NCBI RefSeq assembly: GCF_014490785.1
Contig: NZ_CP051488.1
Coordinates: 2,108,001-2,172,000, forward strand
Reading direction: 5' to 3'
From: Kosakonia sp. SMBL-WEM22
GTDB lineage: Bacteria; Pseudomonadota; Gammaproteobacteria; Enterobacterales; Enterobacteriaceae
DNA: 64,000 nucleotides
Part shown: piece after piece, positions 11,326 through 21,380 of the stretch
Numbering within the stretch: position 1 is the stretch's first letter
Layout of the letters: each line of letters starts with the position of its first letter
Program-made: the position numbers and the translations under genes
Notes under the pieces: model-generated
Seen by the model: only the letters and a program-made list of their open reading frames with translations
Databases searched by the model: none
Told to the model about the DNA's origin: nothing

Positions 11326-11739
11326 ATGACCAACAATTCTTCCCGGGACGATCTGAAGAACGATCTGACCGAAATGCAGTTCTACGTAACGCAAAATCAT
11401 GGCACCGAGCCGCCCTTTAGCGGACGACTGCTGCACAACAAGCGCGATGGCGTCTACCACTGCCTGGTGTGCGATGCCGCGCTGTTCAGCGCCGAGACCA
11501 AGTATGATTCTGGCTGCGGCTGGCCAAGCTTTTATGAGCCGGTGAGCGAAGAGGCGATTCGTTATATCAATGATTACTCCCACGGCATGCAGCGCGTGGA
11601 AATCCGCTGCGGCAAGTGCGACGCGCATCTGGGGCACGTGTTCCCGGACGGTCCGCAGCCAACCGGCGAGCGTTATTGCGTCAATTCCGCCTCATTGAGC
11701 TTCACCGATGAAGAGAATGGCGACCAGACTCGCGGTTGA
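11326..11739 (+). CDS. msrB: Peptide-methionine (R)-S-oxide reductase MsrB
   Basis: The start at 11326 ([19 protein letters not shown]) gives 137 residues, as in E. coli; upstream in-frame ATG/GTG codons lack support. Two zinc-binding CxxC pairs are visible (CLVCD, CGKCD) and the catalytic Cys is in RYCVNSASL near the C-terminus. The protein reduces methionine-R-sulfoxide in proteins, with thioredoxin as reductant, in the cytoplasm. It is followed after 38 bases by yeaC, probably one operon. Confidence 0.97.
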   Translation: MTNNSSRDDLKNDLTEMQFYVTQNHGTEPPFSGRLLHNKRDGVYHCLVCDAALFSAETKYDSGCGWPSFYEPVSEEAIRYINDYSHGMQRVEIRCGKCDAHLGHVFPDGPQPTGERYCVNSASLSFTDEENGDQTRG

Positions 11740-11777
11740 AAAATCGATTCAGCTATTATTCCAGAGAGCAGAGTAAG

Positions 11778-12053
11778 ATGAATATTGATGAGATCGTGAG
11801 CAACATGACGCCCGAGATCTACAAGCGCCTGTCGACGGCAGTTGAGCTGGGAAAATGGCCTGATGGTGTGGCGCTAACACCGGAGCAGAAAGAGAACAGT
11901 CTGCAACTGGTGATGCTCTGGCAGGCACGCAATAACGTACAGGCGCAGCATATGACCATCGATACCAACGGGCAGATGGTGATGAAGAGCAAACAGCAGC
12001 TGAAAGAGGAGTTTGGCATCACCCCCAAACCGATCGCCACCTTCAAATCCTGA
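11778..12053 (+). CDS. yeaC: YeaC, conserved small protein (DUF1315)
   Basis: The start MNIDEIVSNMTPEIY at 11778 gives 91 residues; the frame extends to 11736, but that part overlaps msrB and is not conserved with E. coli YeaC (90 residues). It contains the family core WPDGVALTPEQKENSLQLVM and MTIDTNGQMVMKSKQQLKEEFG. It is cytoplasmic and its function is unknown. Immediately downstream begins a REP array. Confidence 0.93.
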   Translation: MNIDEIVSNMTPEIYKRLSTAVELGKWPDGVALTPEQKENSLQLVMLWQARNNVQAQHMTIDTNGQMVMKSKQQLKEEFGITPKPIATFKS

Positions 12054-12059
12054 CGATCT

Positions 12060-12561
12060 GCCGGATGAGGGTGTAAACGCCTTATCCGGCCCACGGAGTG
12101 ACAAGCTTTGCAGGCCTGATAAGCGCAGCGCCATCAGGCAGGTTTTCGAATCTGGTGCGGTTTGCCGGATGGCGGCATAAATGCCTTATCCGGCCTACAA
12201 GATTTCACGCTTTTGTAGGCCTGATAAGCGCAGCGCCATCAGGCAGGTTTTCGAATCAGGTGCGGTTTGCCGGATGGCGGCATAAATGCCTTATCCGGCC
12301 TACAGGATTTCACGTTTTTGTAGGCCTGATAAGCGCAGCGCCATCAGGCAGGTTTTCGGATCAGGAGCGGTTTGCCGGATGGCGGCATAAATGCCTTATC
12401 CGGTCTACAGGATTTCACGCTTTTGTAGGCCTGATAAGCGAAGCGCCATCAGGCAGGTTTTCGGATCAGGAGCGGTTTGCCGGATGGCGGCATAAACGCC
12501 TTATCCGGCCTACAGGATTTCACGCTTTTGTAGGCCTGATAAGCGCAGCGCCATCAGGCAA
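12060..12561. repeat. REP/BIME array, five units of about 105 bp
   Basis: Five tandem units start at 12060, 12164, 12269, 12374 and 12479. Each holds a REP palindrome (GCCGGATGGCGGCATAAATG... with the complementary TTATCCGGCC arm), a spacer ending in TTTTGTAGGCC, and a second REP in the opposite sense (CTGATAAGCGCAGCGCCATC...). The period is 104-105 bases. Family knowledge: REP/BIME elements bind DNA gyrase, IHF or Pol I and stabilise upstream mRNA. Here the array lies between the convergent genes yeaC and pncA. Confidence 0.93.
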
Positions 12562-13206
12562 TCACGCCCCCTGCGTTTCCAGCCAGTCCGCCAGCGTATA
12601 GAGCGTGGCGCCCTCGCTTGCCATTGTCATAAATGCCTGTGCGCTGTCGTCAGCATGCAGGTTAACGCCGCGACAACCGTCGGTAATGACACTCACTTCA
12701 TACCCAAGCTGCAGCGCATCCTGCACCGTAAACTTCACGCAATAATCGGTGGCTAAACCCATCACCACCAGCTCGCGGATGCCATGCGCCTGCAACCAGC
12801 CATGCAGCGCTGTCTGCTGACGGTGACCGTTATCGAAAAAGGCGCTGTAACTGTCGATAAGCGGGTTTTCCCCTTTGTGGAACACCGCGTCGATGGACTG
12901 CTGATCGAGCAGCGGATGCAGCGCCGCGCCTTCGCTCCCTTGCACACAGTGAACGGGCCAGAAGGTCTGCGCCAACCCCTCCAGTTCGCCGGTGACAAAC
13001 GGCTCTACGCCGTGCTGGCTGGCGAAGCTGCCGTGATTCGCCGGATGCCAGTCCATACTGGTGAGCACCGGCTCGCCGCGGCTTTTAAACCACGGTATCA
13101 GCGTGTTGGCCACATCCACGGTGCTGTCGCCGCCCGCGACGGCCAGCGCGCCACCGGCACAGAAATCGTTTTGCAGATCGACCAGCAGCAGAGCGCGTGC
13201 TTTCAT
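12562..13206 (-). CDS. pncA: Nicotinamidase/pyrazinamidase PncA
   Basis: The product has 214 residues. The catalytic triad of the isochorismatase fold is readable as Asp10 (LLVDLQNDF), Lys111 (FHKGEN) and Cys156 (ATDYCVKF); the metal ligands Asp52, His54 and His86 are in SMDWHPANHG and PVHCVQG. The enzyme deaminates nicotinamide to nicotinate in NAD salvage, and activates pyrazinamide. It is encoded 10 bases downstream of ansA on the same strand, the usual enterobacterial pairing. Confidence 0.97.
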   Translation of the reverse strand: MKARALLLVDLQNDFCAGGALAVAGGDSTVDVANTLIPWFKSRGEPVLTSMDWHPANHGSFASQHGVEPFVTGELEGLAQTFWPVHCVQGSEGAALHPLLDQQSIDAVFHKGENPLIDSYSAFFDNGHRQQTALHGWLQAHGIRELVVMGLATDYCVKFTVQDALQLGYEVSVITDGCRGVNLHADDSAQAFMTMASEGATLYTLADWLETQGA

Positions 13207-13216
13207 CGTTAACTCC

Positions 13217-14233
13217 TTACTCGTCCGGGGTCAGTTCACCGCGCAGGTTTTGTGTCATCGCGGTGCGGATCGCATTCGCGTCCAGATCCTGACTTAACAG
13301 ATAGTGCAGTTTAGTCAGCGTCGCCTCGACCGTCATATCCGCACCGCCAATCACGCCCGCGTGGGCGAGGGCGTTACCGGTGGCATAACCGCCCATATTG
13401 ACCTTGCCGGACATGCACTGCGTCAGGTTCACGACCACGATGCCGCGCTCGCTCGCTTCTTGCAGGGCTTTAAGGAACTCGCGGTTTTGCGGCGCATTAC
13501 CCACGCCATATGAACGCAGGATCAGTGCTTTTACCGGCTGCAGCAGGAAGTTACGTACCACATCGGCAGAGATCCCGGGGTATATCGTCACCACGCCAAT
13601 CGGTTGCGGCGTGATCGGATGAACGATCAGTTCGCCCACGGTGCTCGGCGCAGGCGGCGTACCGAGGCGGCGAATATGGATACCCGCTTCCAGCAGCGGC
13701 GTAAGGTTGGGCGAGGCGAAAGCATCAAAACCATCCGCATGCGCTTTAGTGGTGCGGTTACCGCGGTAGAGACGGTTGTTGAAGAAGAGGGTCACTTCGT
13801 TAATCGGGAAGTTCGCCGCCACATAGAGGGCGTTAAGCAGGTTGATTTGCCCGTCGGAGCGCAGCTCCGCCAGCGGAATTTGTGACCCTGTCACAATAAC
13901 CGGCTTGCCGAGGTTTTCCAGCATAAATGAGAGCGCAGACGCGGTGTAGGCCATAGTGTCGGTGCCGTGCAGGATCACGAAACCGTCATACTCGTCATAG
14001 TGCGCTTTCACATCATCAGCAATATGCTGCCAGTCTTCCGGCGTCATATCAGAAGAGTCCATCAGCGGGGCATATTCATGGATGGTGAAATCTGGCATCT
14101 CCGGGCGATGGAACTCTGGCATCAGCGCCAGTTGGCGCTGCAGATGACCGGAAACCGGCACATAGCCATGCTCTGAACGCTGCATGCCGATGGTGCCGCC
14201 CGTGTAGGCTACGTAAATGGATTTTTTTTGCAT
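13217..14233 (-). CDS. ansA: L-asparaginase I (cytoplasmic)
   Basis: The product has 338 residues, no signal peptide, and starts MQKKSIYVAYTGGTIGMQ. The active-site threonines and partners are present: Thr14 (TGGTIG), Thr91-Asp92 (HGTDTMAY) and Lys163 (TTKAHADGF). It hydrolyses L-asparagine to aspartate and ammonia; the type I enzyme is cytoplasmic, of lower affinity and allosteric in E. coli. The gene follows sppA after a terminator and is 10 bases from pncA, which suggests an ansA-pncA unit. Confidence 0.97.
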   Translation of the reverse strand: MQKKSIYVAYTGGTIGMQRSEHGYVPVSGHLQRQLALMPEFHRPEMPDFTIHEYAPLMDSSDMTPEDWQHIADDVKAHYDEYDGFVILHGTDTMAYTASALSFMLENLGKPVIVTGSQIPLAELRSDGQINLLNALYVAANFPINEVTLFFNNRLYRGNRTTKAHADGFDAFASPNLTPLLEAGIHIRRLGTPPAPSTVGELIVHPITPQPIGVVTIYPGISADVVRNFLLQPVKALILRSYGVGNAPQNREFLKALQEASERGIVVVNLTQCMSGKVNMGGYATGNALAHAGVIGGADMTVEATLTKLHYLLSQDLDANAIRTAMTQNLRGELTPDE

Positions 14234-14254
14234 GGTAAGTAGGTTCTGACTGAA

Positions 14255-14283
14255 TCAAAAAAATCCCCTCCGGCGGAGGGGAT
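14255..14283 (-). terminator. Rho-independent terminator of sppA
   Basis: Minus strand ATCCCCTCC and GGAGGGGAT form a 9-bp stem with a three-base loop, followed by a T run. It lies between sppA and ansA. Confidence 0.88.
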
Positions 14284-14296
14284 GCGTAAGGAAAAA

Positions 14297-16150
14297 TTAG
14301 CGAACGGTAGCGCAGTTCAGGCACAGCGCATAACGGTTCTGTGGATCGTTAAATACTGCCAGTTTATCCGTCTCGGCTTTCACTTCCTGCGCTGCGCTGG
14401 CCAGCGGCGCAGGCAGGTAAGCCTGCAGCGCCTGCGGCAGCATGGCGCGCACCGAACCGGTCATGCTGTCGACTACGCGGTCCAGTAAGCCTGGCTCCTC
14501 TTCGTAGTAATCAACATGCCACTGTTTCAGCTTCGCCAGCTCTGCGGCTTTAGCAATCGCGTCATCGAAGTCACCCAGCGCATCGACCAGACCGTTGTTT
14601 TTCGCATCCTGGCCGGTCCAGACGTGGCCCTGTGCGATTTTATCCACCTGCTCAGGCGTGCTGTTGCGCGACTTCGCCACCAGCGTAATAAAGCGCTTAT
14701 AGCCATTCTCAATGCTCAACTGCATCATCTGCTGAACTTCATCAGGCAGCGCTTTGGTCATGCTCACATCCGCCAGCGGCGAGGTGGCAACACCATCCGT
14801 ATGCACACCGATGCTGTCGAGGCTGTTCTCCAGCGTATTAATTACGCCAAAGATGCCGATGGAGCCGGTCAGGGTGCTCGGGTTGGCCACAATGTAGTTG
14901 GCTGGCGTCGAGATCCAATACCCGCCAGAGGCTGCCATGCCGCCCATCGAGACGACAACCGGTTTGCCTGCCGCGCGGGCCGCAGCCAGTTCTGCACGGA
15001 TCACTTCGGAGGCGCTGACGCTGCCGCCCGGGCTGTTGACACGCAACACAATGGCTTTGACCTTATCATCCAGACGCGCATCGCGGATCTGCGCGGCGGT
15101 GGTATCGCCACCCACGTTCCCCGGCGTCTCTTCGCCATCCATGATGGCGCCGTTAGCGAAGATCACCGCCACAGTTCCGCCCACATCGGCTGGCGTTTTG
15201 GTTTGATAGTCATAGAAGCTGATGGCGCGGAAGTTTTTATCTGCCTCGCTCCAGCCAAACTGTTTCACCATCGCTTTTTCAGCGTCGGCGGCAGAGCCCA
15301 GCTCATCAACCAGTTTATTATCCAGCGCATATTTCGCTGTATCACCGTCCACTTTACGCAGGCCATCAAGCATCGCCTGTGCGCCAGGGAAGACCTGCTG
15401 GGCAGTGATCTGGCGGTTAGCTGCCACGGTATTGAGATAGTTTTGCCACAGCTCACCGATCCAGCGGCTGTCCGCTTCGCGCGCGGCAGGCGACATATCG
15501 TCGCGAATGAATGGCTCAACGGCGGATTTGTAAGTGCCGACGCGGAAGACGTGGGTCGTCACTTTCAGTTTGTCGAGCAGCGCTTTGTAGTAAAGGCCGT
15601 TGGTTGCGAAACCATGCAGATCGACCACGCCCTGCGGTGAGAGCCAGATCTTATTGGCGAAGCTCGCAAGGTAGTACTGACCCTGGCTGTAGTTATCACC
15701 CACCGCGTAGACCGGTTTGCCGCTGTCGCGGAACTCGCGCAGCGCTTTACCGATGTACTGCATTGAAGGCTGATCGGCCCCGGCGAAATTCTTCAGATCG
15801 AGCACAATGCCGGTGATGTTGCGATCCTGCCGCGCCTGACGAATGGTTTCGACGATATCGAAGAGTGAGTTCTCCTGCAGCCGATCGGAGCTGGCGCCGA
15901 ACAGCTGGCGACCCAGTGCGCCGAGGCGACCGCTGGCGGAGGTTTTATCGACCACCACGCCGGAGATATCCAGCAGCAGCGCGCCGCGCCCGCTGCGCTC
16001 CGCTTTGCTGTCGCTCACCTGCATCCATACGCCGACTGCCACTAAGATCAACAGAATGAAAATAACGTTCATCACCAGGTTGCGGGTAAAGTTCAGCAAT
16101 CGCCAGCACCACTTAAAAAAACCGGCAATAATGCGCCAAAGGATTTGCAT
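14297..16150 (-). CDS. sppA: Signal peptide peptidase SppA (protease IV)
   Basis: The product has 617 residues. One N-terminal membrane helix (about residues 26-45) anchors the enzyme with its body in the periplasm. The Ser-Lys dyad is visible as Lys208 ([10 protein letters not shown]) in the first S49 repeat and Ser408 ([10 protein letters not shown]) in the second, matching Lys209/Ser409 of E. coli. It degrades cleaved signal peptides in the inner membrane as a bowl-shaped tetramer. Start [14 protein letters not shown] at 16150, with GGGAG upstream. Confidence 0.97.
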   Translation of the reverse strand: MQILWRIIAGFFKWCWRLLNFTRNLVMNVIFILLILVAVGVWMQVSDSKAERSGRGALLLDISGVVVDKTSASGRLGALGRQLFGASSDRLQENSLFDIVETIRQARQDRNITGIVLDLKNFAGADQPSMQYIGKALREFRDSGKPVYAVGDNYSQGQYYLASFANKIWLSPQGVVDLHGFATNGLYYKALLDKLKVTTHVFRVGTYKSAVEPFIRDDMSPAAREADSRWIGELWQNYLNTVAANRQITAQQVFPGAQAMLDGLRKVDGDTAKYALDNKLVDELGSAADAEKAMVKQFGWSEADKNFRAISFYDYQTKTPADVGGTVAVIFANGAIMDGEETPGNVGGDTTAAQIRDARLDDKVKAIVLRVNSPGGSVSASEVIRAELAAARAAGKPVVVSMGGMAASGGYWISTPANYIVANPSTLTGSIGIFGVINTLENSLDSIGVHTDGVATSPLADVSMTKALPDEVQQMMQLSIENGYKRFITLVAKSRNSTPEQVDKIAQGHVWTGQDAKNNGLVDALGDFDDAIAKAAELAKLKQWHVDYYEEEPGLLDRVVDSMTGSVRAMLPQALQAYLPAPLASAAQEVKAETDKLAVFNDPQNRYALCLNCATVR

Positions 16151-16312
16151 GTATTCTCCCTGCGAGTTAATGGCCGCCGCTGCCCGAGCGGCAAAGTGTG
16201 GTTATCCTAATTATCCCGCTGCCTCTTGTCAGCAGGAATCGCCTCCGGCGCTGTAACAATTTCTACGCCCATGTTAATTTTATGAACAAATTTCACAACA
16301 AGAGGTTAACTA

Positions 16313-16864
16313 ATGGACGCACTTGAACTTCTCGTCAACCGACGCAGTGCTTCTCGCCTGGCCGAACCGGCTCCGGAAGGCGAACAGCTGGATAACATTC
16401 TGCGCGCTGGCATGCGTGCGCCAGACCACGGCACGCTCCAGCCGTGGCACTTTTTTGTGATTGAGGGGCAAGGGCGCGAGCGCTTTAGCCAGACGATGGA
16501 GCAGGCGGCACGTGCCGCGGGGCTGGATGAAAAGGGCATTGAGAAAGCGCGCACTTCGCCGTTTCGTGCCCCGATGATCATCACCGTGGTGGCAAAATGC
16601 CAGCAGCATTACAAAGTGCCGCAGTGGGAGCAGATGCTCTCCGCCGGATGTGCGGTGATGGCGATGCAGATGGCGGCGCTGGCGCAGGGCTTTAACGGCA
16701 TCTGGCGCACTGGCCCGCTCACCAACAGCCCCGAGGTTCGCCAGGCGTTTAATTGCGGTGAACTGGATCAGGTTGTCGGCTTCCTCTATCTCGGCACGCC
16801 GCAGCTGAAAGCCTCTACCACGGTGACCGTGCCGGACCATACGCCGTTCGTTACTCACTTCTGA
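16313..16864 (+). CDS. ydjA: YdjA, minimal FMN nitroreductase-family protein
   Basis: The product has 183 residues, the short form of the nitroreductase fold. FMN-phosphate contact residues are visible at the N-terminus ([11 protein letters not shown]) and the C-terminal PDHTPFV is typical of YdjA. It probably works as a homodimer and NAD(P)H-dependent flavoenzyme; the physiological substrate is unknown. The start [14 protein letters not shown] at 16313 has AAGAGG upstream. It is divergent from sppA, and a REP pair follows the stop. Confidence 0.94.
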   Translation: MDALELLVNRRSASRLAEPAPEGEQLDNILRAGMRAPDHGTLQPWHFFVIEGQGRERFSQTMEQAARAAGLDEKGIEKARTSPFRAPMIITVVAKCQQHYKVPQWEQMLSAGCAVMAMQMAALAQGFNGIWRTGPLTNSPEVRQAFNCGELDQVVGFLYLGTPQLKASTTVTVPDHTPFVTHF

Positions 16865-16875
16865 GTGTCGCTTTT

Positions 16876-16959
16876 GCCGGATGGCGCTGAGTGCTAATCC
16901 GGCCTGGGCCAACACGCAGGTTTTGCAGGCCGGATTAAACGCTGCCGTTATCCGGCAGC
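16876..16959. repeat. REP pair between ydjA and phoC
   Basis: Two REP palindromes in opposite orientation: GCCGGATGGCGCTGAG... with TAATCCGGCC, then GGCCGGATTAAACGCTG... with TTATCCGGC. They lie between convergent genes and may also serve as a terminator-like mRNA stabiliser. Confidence 0.8.
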
Positions 16960-16963
16960 AGGG

Positions 16964-17710
16964 TTACTTATGACTCGCGGCAAACTCCTCTTTGGCTCTC
17001 TGCAACTGCTGCTGGAAAGCCGGATTGGTGTGCAGCGTGGCGACGACCGCCGAGCCGACAACGCGCGCCGCGTCAACGTCGCTCTGCCAGTGATAACCGC
17101 AAATCACACGGCTTTGACCCAGGTCGAAGCCGCGCTTAAGGATCTCATTCTGTCGCTGAGGATTAACTTCCGCCAGCACCAGTGCCGTGGCCCAACCAAT
17201 CGCCGTATGGCCTGACGGGTAGGATCCATTCTTCGACAGCTCATCCTGATCTTTGGTGTTGCAGGTCGGCACGTTATAGAAGGCGAAAGGCCGGATGCGC
17301 ATATACTTCTGTTTTGCGCCGCGCGTCGCCAGATCGCCCGCATCTTCAATCATGTTGGTCAGCAGCTTGTGCAGCTGCGGCGCATCTTTTTGTGTGATGG
17401 GTGAACCAAACGCACCGGAGAAGGCATTAGCAACGCCGCCGCTGCTCAGGTTGGCGTCTTCGGCGGCAAGCTTGCCGCGCTCGGTATTGCGCAGCAAACG
17501 ACCCTGCTCATACATCGCCTGATCGTTCAAAAAGGCGATGCTACCCACTTCTGGCGGCGGTGGCAGCAGCGCCAGACTATCTATCGCCTGGTCATTTTTC
17601 AGGTAGTAGAGATCGGGCTTGGTGGTGGCATCATTTCCCGCTGGTACAAGAGCAAAGGCATTGGCAGAAAGTAAACTCGCAAGGCAAAGCGTAATAAAGC
17701 TTTTTTTCAT
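16964..17710 (-). CDS. phoC: Class A non-specific acid phosphatase (PhoC/PhoN type)
   Basis: The start [20 protein letters not shown] at 17710 gives 248 residues with a clear Sec signal peptide of about 20 residues; the frame extends to 17806 without a better start. The three-part class A signature is complete: [19 protein letters not shown], and [12 protein letters not shown], providing the phosphate-binding Arg, the nucleophilic His and the second His. The secreted periplasmic enzyme removes phosphate from many organic monoesters at acid pH. K-12 has no such gene at this place, between ydjA and selD; PhoC is known in Morganella, Klebsiella and Enterobacter. It has no co-directed neighbour. 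Confidence 0.95.
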   Translation of the reverse strand: MKKSFITLCLASLLSANAFALVPAGNDATTKPDLYYLKNDQAIDSLALLPPPPEVGSIAFLNDQAMYEQGRLLRNTERGKLAAEDANLSSGGVANAFSGAFGSPITQKDAPQLHKLLTNMIEDAGDLATRGAKQKYMRIRPFAFYNVPTCNTKDQDELSKNGSYPSGHTAIGWATALVLAEVNPQRQNEILKRGFDLGQSRVICGYHWQSDVDAARVVGSAVVATLHTNPAFQQQLQRAKEEFAASHK

Positions 17711-17973
17711 TAGAGATTCCTTAAATTTTTGACTGCAACAGCCATAGGTGGCTGTTGTCATATTTCTGTCATAATTTGCGCGAAATAACATTGCGGTGAA
17801 TCGCAAAACGCTTGCTGTAGCGTTTTGAGCGGGTACGGGCGCTTAAAAGATAACCAGGGATTATCTCTCTTTCGCTCGCTTAATGAGCAACGGTGTGCGA
17901 AATCGGATTGTCACACTTACCACCTTACGGTTTGGGCGCTACCATAGCCCCATTGCAATGACAGGAGATGTCC

Positions 17974-19017
17974 ATGAGCGAGCAAGCTATTCGTTTAACG
18001 CAATACAGCCACGGAGCCGGTTGCGGATGTAAAATTTCCCCCAAAGTGCTGGATACCATTCTGCACAGCGAGCAGGCGAAGTTCCTCGATCCTAACCTTC
18101 TGGTCGGCAACGAGACGCGTGACGACGCCGCGGTTTACGATCTTGGCAATGGCACCTGCGTGATCAGCACCACTGACTTTTTCATGCCAATTGTCGATAA
18201 CCCCTTCGATTTTGGCCGCATCGCTGCGACAAACGCCATCAGCGACATCTTCGCGATGGGCGGTAAGCCGATTATGGCGATCGCTATCCTCGGCTGGCCG
18301 CTTGATAAGCTGCCGCCGGAGGTTGCCCGCGAGGTGATCGAAGGCGGGCGCTTTGCCTGCCAGCAGGCGGGCATTGCGCTGGCCGGTGGCCACTCGATTG
18401 ACGCCCCGGAGCCGATTTTTGGCCTCGCCGTCACCGGCGTGGTGCCGACCGAGCGCGTGAAGAAGAACAGCACCGCGCAGGCGGGCTGCAAACTCTTCCT
18501 CACCAAACCGCTGGGCATTGGCGTGCTCACTACCGCTGAGAAGAGATCCCTGCTCAAACCCGAGCATGTCGGGCTGGCGACGGAGGTGATGTGCCGGATG
18601 AACCTCGCCGGTGCAGCGTTTGCCGATATTGAAGGAGTCAAAGCGATGACCGACGTCACCGGCTTTGGTCTGCTCGGTCACCTGAGCGAGATGTGCCAGG
18701 GCGCGGGGGTGCAGGCGCAGCTCACCTATGCCGATGTGCCGAAGCTGCCTGGCGTCGAGGAGTACATTGCCCAGGGTGCGGTGCCGGGGGGGACGCAGCG
18801 TAACTTTACCAGCTACGGGCACCTGATGGGCGAGATGCCTGACGCGGTGCGTAATCTGCTGTGCGATCCGCAAACCTCCGGCGGCCTGCTGCTGGCAGTG
18901 ACGCCGGATGCCGAAGCGCAGGTAAAAGCCACGGCGGCGGAGTATGGCATTGAACTGAGCGCCATTGGCGAACTGGTCACCGCCCGCGGCGGTCGCCCGA
19001 TGATTGAGATCCGATAA
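17974..19017 (+). CDS. selD: Selenophosphate synthetase SelD
   Basis: Two ATGs compete: 17968 abuts AGGAG, so 17974, with six bases spacing, is chosen and gives 347 residues as in E. coli. The active-site Cys17 and Lys20 stand in [10 protein letters not shown]; this is a Cys, not a Sec, form. The ATP-binding parts DDAAVYDLG and [13 protein letters not shown] are intact. The enzyme makes selenophosphate from selenide and ATP for selenocysteine and selenouridine synthesis. topB follows after four bases. Confidence 0.97.
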   Translation: MSEQAIRLTQYSHGAGCGCKISPKVLDTILHSEQAKFLDPNLLVGNETRDDAAVYDLGNGTCVISTTDFFMPIVDNPFDFGRIAATNAISDIFAMGGKPIMAIAILGWPLDKLPPEVAREVIEGGRFACQQAGIALAGGHSIDAPEPIFGLAVTGVVPTERVKKNSTAQAGCKLFLTKPLGIGVLTTAEKRSLLKPEHVGLATEVMCRMNLAGAAFADIEGVKAMTDVTGFGLLGHLSEMCQGAGVQAQLTYADVPKLPGVEEYIAQGAVPGGTQRNFTSYGHLMGEMPDAVRNLLCDPQTSGGLLLAVTPDAEAQVKATAAEYGIELSAIGELVTARGGRPMIEIR

Positions 19018-19021
19018 GTCG

Positions 19022-20959
19022 ATGCGGTTATTTATTGCCGAAAAGCCCAGTCTGGCGCGCGCCATTGCCGATGTGTTGCCCAAGCCGCATCGCAAAGGCG
19101 ACGGCTACATTGAGTGCGGTAATGGCCAGGTGGTGACCTGGTGTATCGGTCACCTGCTGGAGCAGGCGCAGCCGGATGCCTATGACAGCCGCTATGCTCG
19201 CTGGAACCTGGCGGATTTGCCCATTGTGCCGGAGAAGTGGCAGCTGCAGCCGCGGCCGTCGGTGCTCAAGCAGATCAACGTTATTAAGCGTCTGCTTGCC
19301 GATGCCGACGAAGTGGTGCATGCCGGTGACCCGGATCGCGAAGGGCAACTGCTGGTGGATGAGGTGATTGACTACCTGCAACTGCCCGCGGAAAAGCGCC
19401 AGCATGTGCAGCGCTGCCTGATTAACGATCTCAACCCGCAGGCGGTGGAGAGAGCGATTGGGCGGCTGCGCGCCAACAGCGAGTTTATTCCGCTCTGCGT
19501 ATCAGCGCTGGCCCGCGCCCGCGCTGACTGGCTGTACGGCATTAATATGACCCGCGCCTATACGCTTTTAGGCCGCAACGCCGGGTATCAGGGCGTGCTC
19601 TCCGTTGGGCGCGTCCAGACTCCGGTGCTGGGGCTGGTGGTGCGACGCGATGAAGAGATTGAGAACTTCGTCTCGAAAGATTTCTTTGAAGTGAAAGCGC
19701 ATATTGTGACGCCCGCCGGGGAGCGGTTTACCGCCCTCTGGCAGCCAAGCGATGCCTGTGAGCCTTACCAGGATGAAGAGGGGCGTTTGCTCCATCGCGC
19801 GCTCGCAGAGCACGTGGTTAATCGCATCAGCGGTCAGCCGGCGATGGTTACTGCCTATAACGATAAACGGGAATCAGAACTGGCACCGCTGCCGTTCTCC
19901 CTTTCATCCCTACAGATTGAGGCGGCGAAGCGTTTTGGCCTGAGCGCGCAGAACGTACTCGATATCTGCCAGAAGCTGTATGAAACCCACAAACTGATTA
20001 CCTATCCGCGCTCTGACAGCCGCTATTTGCCGGAGGAGCATTTTGCTGGTCGCCATGCGGTAATGAACGCGATTGGCGTGCACGCTGCCGATCTGCTGCC
20101 GCAGCCGGTGGTTAACCCCGATACGCGCAACCGCTGCTGGGATGACAAAAAGGTGGATGCTCACCACGCCATCATTCCGACCGCGCGCAGCTCGAAGGTG
20201 AGCCTCAGTGATAACGAGGCCAAAGTCTACAACCTGATTGCGCGGCAATATCTGATGCAGTTCTGCCCGGATGCGGTGTTCCGCAAATGTCAGATCGATC
20301 TGGATATCGCCAACGGCAAGTTTATCGCCAAAGCGCGTTTCCTTGCGGAAGCGGGTTGGCGTACGTTGCTCGGCGCGAAAGAGCGCGATGAAGATGATGA
20401 CGGCACGCCGCTGCCGGTAGTAGCAAAAGGCGATGAGCTGTTGTGTGAAAAGGGCGAAGTGGTGGCGCGCCAGACGCAGCCGCCGCGCCACTTCACGGAT
20501 GCGACGCTGCTCTCCGCGATGACCGGCATTGCGCGCTTTGTGCAGGATAAGGATCTGAAAAAGATCCTGCGCGCCACCGATGGATTAGGCACGGAAGCGA
20601 CGCGCGCGGGCATTATCGAACTGCTGTTTAAGCGCGGCTTTCTGGTGAAGAAGGGGCGCTATATTCACTCCTCCGACGCAGGCCGGGCGTTGATCCACTC
20701 CTTACCAGCGATGGCGGCGCGACCGGATATGACCGCGCACTGGGAGTCGGTACTGACGCAGATCAGCGAAAAAGAGTGTCGCTACCAGGACTTTATGCAG
20801 CCGCTGGTTGGCACGCTGCATGAGTTGATCCACCAGGCGCGCAGCACCCCGGTGCGGCAGTTCCGCGGGCTGGTGGCTCCGGGCAGCGATAAGAAAAAAT
20901 CCTTCGCCAAAGGACGCAGTAAGAAACGCCCGCCCGCAGCGGAAGCACCCGCCTCGTAA
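19022..20959 (+). CDS. topB: DNA topoisomerase III
   Basis: The start [19 protein letters not shown] at 19022 gives 645 residues; the frame opens at 19004 inside selD, but the E. coli start matches 19022. The TOPRIM domain is N-terminal (E7 in AEKPS; DPDREGQ near 103-109), and the catalytic Tyr328 stands in [15 protein letters not shown]. The basic C-terminal tail ([15 protein letters not shown]) binds DNA. It is a type IA enzyme that decatenates and relaxes DNA, acting with RecQ. It lies four bases after selD, so translational coupling is likely. Confidence 0.97.
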   Translation: MRLFIAEKPSLARAIADVLPKPHRKGDGYIECGNGQVVTWCIGHLLEQAQPDAYDSRYARWNLADLPIVPEKWQLQPRPSVLKQINVIKRLLADADEVVHAGDPDREGQLLVDEVIDYLQLPAEKRQHVQRCLINDLNPQAVERAIGRLRANSEFIPLCVSALARARADWLYGINMTRAYTLLGRNAGYQGVLSVGRVQTPVLGLVVRRDEEIENFVSKDFFEVKAHIVTPAGERFTALWQPSDACEPYQDEEGRLLHRALAEHVVNRISGQPAMVTAYNDKRESELAPLPFSLSSLQIEAAKRFGLSAQNVLDICQKLYETHKLITYPRSDSRYLPEEHFAGRHAVMNAIGVHAADLLPQPVVNPDTRNRCWDDKKVDAHHAIIPTARSSKVSLSDNEAKVYNLIARQYLMQFCPDAVFRKCQIDLDIANGKFIAKARFLAEAGWRTLLGAKERDEDDDGTPLPVVAKGDELLCEKGEVVARQTQPPRHFTDATLLSAMTGIARFVQDKDLKKILRATDGLGTEATRAGIIELLFKRGFLVKKGRYIHSSDAGRALIHSLPAMAARPDMTAHWESVLTQISEKECRYQDFMQPLVGTLHELIHQARSTPVRQFRGLVAPGSDKKKSFAKGRSKKRPPAAEAPAS

Positions 20960-20971
20960 TTCGGTTAACAA

Positions 20972-21370
20972 TGCCCGATGGCGCTGCGCTTATCGGGCCT
21001 ACAAAAATGTGCCCATCTGTAGGCCGGATAAGGCGTTTACGCCGCCATCCGGCAATCAGCGCTGTGCCTGAAAACCTGCCCGATGGCGCTACGCTTATCA
21101 GGCCTACAAAAGTGTGCCCATCTGTAGGCCGGATAAGGCATTTATGCCGCCATCCGGCAATCAGCGCTGTGCCTGAAAACCTGCCCGAGGGCGCTGCGCA
21201 TATCAGGCCTACAAAAGTGTGCCCATCTGTAGGCCGGATAAGGCGTTTATGCCGCCATCCGGCAATCAGCGCTATGCCTGAAAACCTGCCCGAGGGCGCT
21301 GCGCATATCAGGCCTACAAAAGTGTGCCCATCTGTAGGCCGGATAAGGCGTTTACGCCGCCATCCGGCAG
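20972..21370. repeat. REP/BIME array, four units of 105 bp
   Basis: Units start at 20972, 21077, 21182 and 21287, an exact 105-base period. Each has a REP (TGCCCGATGGCGCTGCGCTT... with the ATCGGGCCTAC arm), a spacer (AAAAGTGTGCCCATCTGTAG), the opposite REP (GCCGGATAAGGCGTTTACGC... with CATCCGGCA) and a linker. The array lies between the convergent genes topB and gdhA. Its period equals that of the array at 12060. Confidence 0.93.
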
Positions 21371-21380
21371 TGTGCTGCTG

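Noticed and set aside
12060..12561. CRISPR array
   Set aside because: Units are about 105 bp, made of opposing REP palindromes, with nearly identical spacers and no cas genes.
12098..12601. A 167-codon open frame with 35-residue repeats (GLISAAPSGRFS...)
   Set aside because: It is read-through of the REP array, whose 105-base period is a multiple of three; no ribosome binding site and the sequence is explained by REP palindromes.
14516..15640. 374-codon open frame antisense to sppA
   Set aside because: Shadow of the high-GC sppA coding sequence; no ribosome binding site and no recognisable protein.
17974..19017. Selenocysteine codon in selD
   Set aside because: The active-site position is an ordinary Cys codon (HGAGCGCK).
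17995..19095. 366-codon open frame antisense to selD
   Set aside because: Shadow of selD codon bias; selD is certain on the other strand.
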